Positions 16,747-17,903 of a DNA stretch of 17,903 nucleotides are shown here, in pieces. The notes under the pieces were generated by a model. The model ran no database searches. It was not told where the DNA came from and saw nothing but the letters and a program-made list of their open reading frames with translations. Source of the stretch: Candidatus Pelagibacterales bacterium (GTDB lineage Bacteria; Pseudomonadota; Alphaproteobacteria; TMED109). The first letter of the stretch is position 1. Every line of letters begins with the position of its first letter. The position numbers were made by a program, and so were the translations under genes. The stretch is from positions 66,679 through 84,581 of the forward strand of contig NYVM01000061.1 of the NCBI GenBank assembly GCA_002684605.1. Reading direction: 5' to 3'.

Positions 16747-17385
16747 ATGATTTTAGATAATATACTTATAGATGGTAATAAAAAAGCAAAAAATTTATTA
16801 ATACTAGCACATGGAGCAGGTGCTCCTATGGATTCTGTATTTATGAATACTATGGTTAAAGGTATAATAGATAGAGATATACTAGTAATTAGGTTTGAAT
16901 TTCCATATATGACAAAACGAAGATTAGGAAAAAATTCTTTTCCTGATAAAATAACTTCTCTGTGTTTGTTTTATAAAGATATATTTTATAAAATTAAAAG
17001 TATTTATTCAAAAAAAAATATCTGGATAGGAGGCAAGTCAATGGGAGGAAGAGTAGCTGCAATAATTAGTAGTGAAATAAATGTGAAAGGAGCAATAGTA
17101 TTAGGTTATCCATTTCATCCAATAAACAATAAGGATAAATTAAGGCTAGATTGCTTGCAAAGTAGTGGTCCACCTATTCTAATAATTCAAGGAACTAGAG
17201 ATAAATTAGGAAGTATTAAAGAAGTTAATAATTATACTTTACACAATAAGAATTCTCTATTTTGGATAGAAGATGGTGATCATTCATATAACACTTTAAA
17301 AAAATCTAAATATAATTCTGAAAATTCTATAAAAAAGGCTTATTTTAAAGTATCAGATTTTATAATTGAGAATAAAACTAATTAA
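16747..17385 (+). CDS. Alpha/beta hydrolase (KANL3/Tex30-like family)
   Basis: 212 aa from the ATG at 16747. An upstream in-frame TTG at 16711 would add 12 residues, but the homologous-looking part starts after the ATG, and using the TTG would leave only 6 nt to the divergent 58-aa start, so ATG is preferred. Features: LLILAHGAGAPMDS (17-30) as the oxyanion strand-loop, VIRFEFPYMTKRR (47-59), the nucleophile Ser98 in GGKSMGGR (95-102), Asp152 in IQGTRDKLG, and His179 in DGDHSY, a complete Ser-Asp-His triad. This matches the small cytoplasmic alpha/beta-hydrolase family related to Tex30 and KANL3; substrates are unknown. No signal peptide. It converges on the next gene with a 2-nt overlap of the stop codons. 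Confidence 0.85.
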   Translation: MILDNILIDGNKKAKNLLILAHGAGAPMDSVFMNTMVKGIIDRDILVIRFEFPYMTKRRLGKNSFPDKITSLCLFYKDIFYKIKSIYSKKNIWIGGKSMGGRVAAIISSEINVKGAIVLGYPFHPINNKDKLRLDCLQSSGPPILIIQGTRDKLGSIKEVNNYTLHNKNSLFWIEDGDHSYNTLKKSKYNSENSIKKAYFKVSDFIIENKTN

Positions 17386-17903
17386 GCAAGTCCTGTTTTA
17401 TGAAGTATACTTTTTTGTTTTAGCTCTAATTCTTGAATATCAAAACCTTCTATTAAGTTTTCAATAATTTTATGCCAGTTAAGTTGAGCATTTAGATGCA
17501 TAAAAACAGATCCAAGTCCGACGGCGGCTCTATCTATTAAAACAAATTCTTTTGGTGGACTGATCCCACCTAATTTTTTTAACTCTTTATAAACGTTTGA
17601 AGCAATATCTTTACCATTTTTGATAGCTTTAGGGTCTTGTATATATCTTTTCTTATTTTCTAATAAAGGTCCATAAATATAAGCAGCCCATATATTTAAT
17701 ACTTTTATCAAATCTTTATTTAAGTTGTTAAAACCCCAAGCTTCATAAGCCTTTATAGCTAGTTCTTGATTATTATCTCTCATTGCAATATATAAATCTA
17801 TTACAGCTTTAACAAACTTAGGTGGAAATACTCTTATGCAGCCAAAATCAAGTAAGTTTATACTTGGCTTTGTGGAGCTTATATTATTTACTTGATAGTT
17901 ACC
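17382..17903 (-). CDS. ABC1/AarF/UbiB-family kinase-like protein, C-terminal part (partial)
   Basis: 173 codons before the stop at 17384-17382; the frame stays open to the right edge, so the start is outside the window. The internal ATG at 17783 is not the start, because the conserved core lies upstream of it: GNY at the very edge (as in the family's HPGNY catalytic loop) and INLLDFGCIRVF (15-26 of the visible part), holding the metal-binding DFG. Downstream are AYEAWGF and the C-terminal VLIDRAAVGLGSVFMHLNAQLNW segment typical of this family. Members are atypical protein-kinase-like ATPases; UbiB supports ubiquinone synthesis or transport, others have unknown roles. Which subgroup this belongs to cannot be told from the C-terminus. 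Confidence 0.85.
   Translation of the reverse strand, partial: GNYQVNNISSTKPSINLLDFGCIRVFPPKFVKAVIDLYIAMRDNNQELAIKAYEAWGFNNLNKDLIKVLNIWAAYIYGPLLENKKRYIQDPKAIKNGKDIASNVYKELKKLGGISPPKEFVLIDRAAVGLGSVFMHLNAQLNWHKIIENLIEGFDIQELELKQKSILHKTGLA

Noticed and set aside
17382..17783. A complete 133-aa gene starting at the ATG at 17783
   Set aside because: The same frame continues without a stop to the window edge and encodes the family's conserved DFG core upstream of that ATG, so it is a fragment of a larger gene.
1..17903. CRISPR array, insertion sequence, prophage, toxin-antitoxin pair or riboswitch
   Set aside because: No regularly spaced direct repeats, transposase motifs, phage genes or paired toxin-antitoxin frames were seen, and the spacers are too short for most riboswitches.

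Overview
The window is AT-rich bacterial DNA with very tight gene packing. The gene set points to an alphaproteobacterium. It has a bacterial ELM1-type protein (DUF1022), a trxB gene with a downstream LysR gene, carAB-greA, divergent yqeY-dnaG-rpoD, and a sigma-70 with the long insert between regions 1.2 and 2.1. The AT bias, minimal spacers and abutting convergent genes suggest a streamlined, probably marine, lineage (Pelagibacterales or HIMB59-like). That placement is inference and cannot be fixed from this window alone.

Left edge (1-1205, + strand): the 3' end of a molybdopterin oxidoreductase gene, then msrP, a Tat-exported molybdoenzyme that repairs methionine sulfoxide in periplasmic proteins. 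No msrQ is visible.

Minus-strand block (9084 down to 1210): carA, carB, greA, ELM1 family, trxB, lysR. The gaps are 3, 64, -1, 16 and 8 nt, so it reads as one transcription unit or two overlapping ones. It joins carbamoyl-phosphate synthesis (arginine and pyrimidines), rescue of stalled RNA polymerase, an uncharacterised GT-B-like protein, disulfide reduction and a regulator.

Plus-strand block (9236-13619): yqeY, dnaG, rpoD, then a CAU-anticodon tRNA only 8 nt after the rpoD stop. This is the macromolecular-synthesis cluster (replication priming, transcription initiation, translation). The 151-nt gap between carA and yqeY must hold promoters for both directions.

Right part (13700-17903): a large sodium:solute symporter, a 74-aa two-helix membrane protein preceded by a strong RNA hairpin, a membrane-anchored TPR protein, a previously unlisted 58-aa two-helix membrane protein on the minus strand, an alpha/beta hydrolase, and the C-terminal part of an ABC1/UbiB-family kinase-like protein running off the window.

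Most of the window is core housekeeping. I see no CRISPR array, insertion sequence, phage gene, defence island or biosynthetic cluster, and no frameshifted gene. The least understood part, and the best candidate for something undescribed, is the symporter / small membrane protein / TPR / small membrane protein neighbourhood at 13700-16704, with its intergenic hairpin. No function can be proven there from sequence alone.
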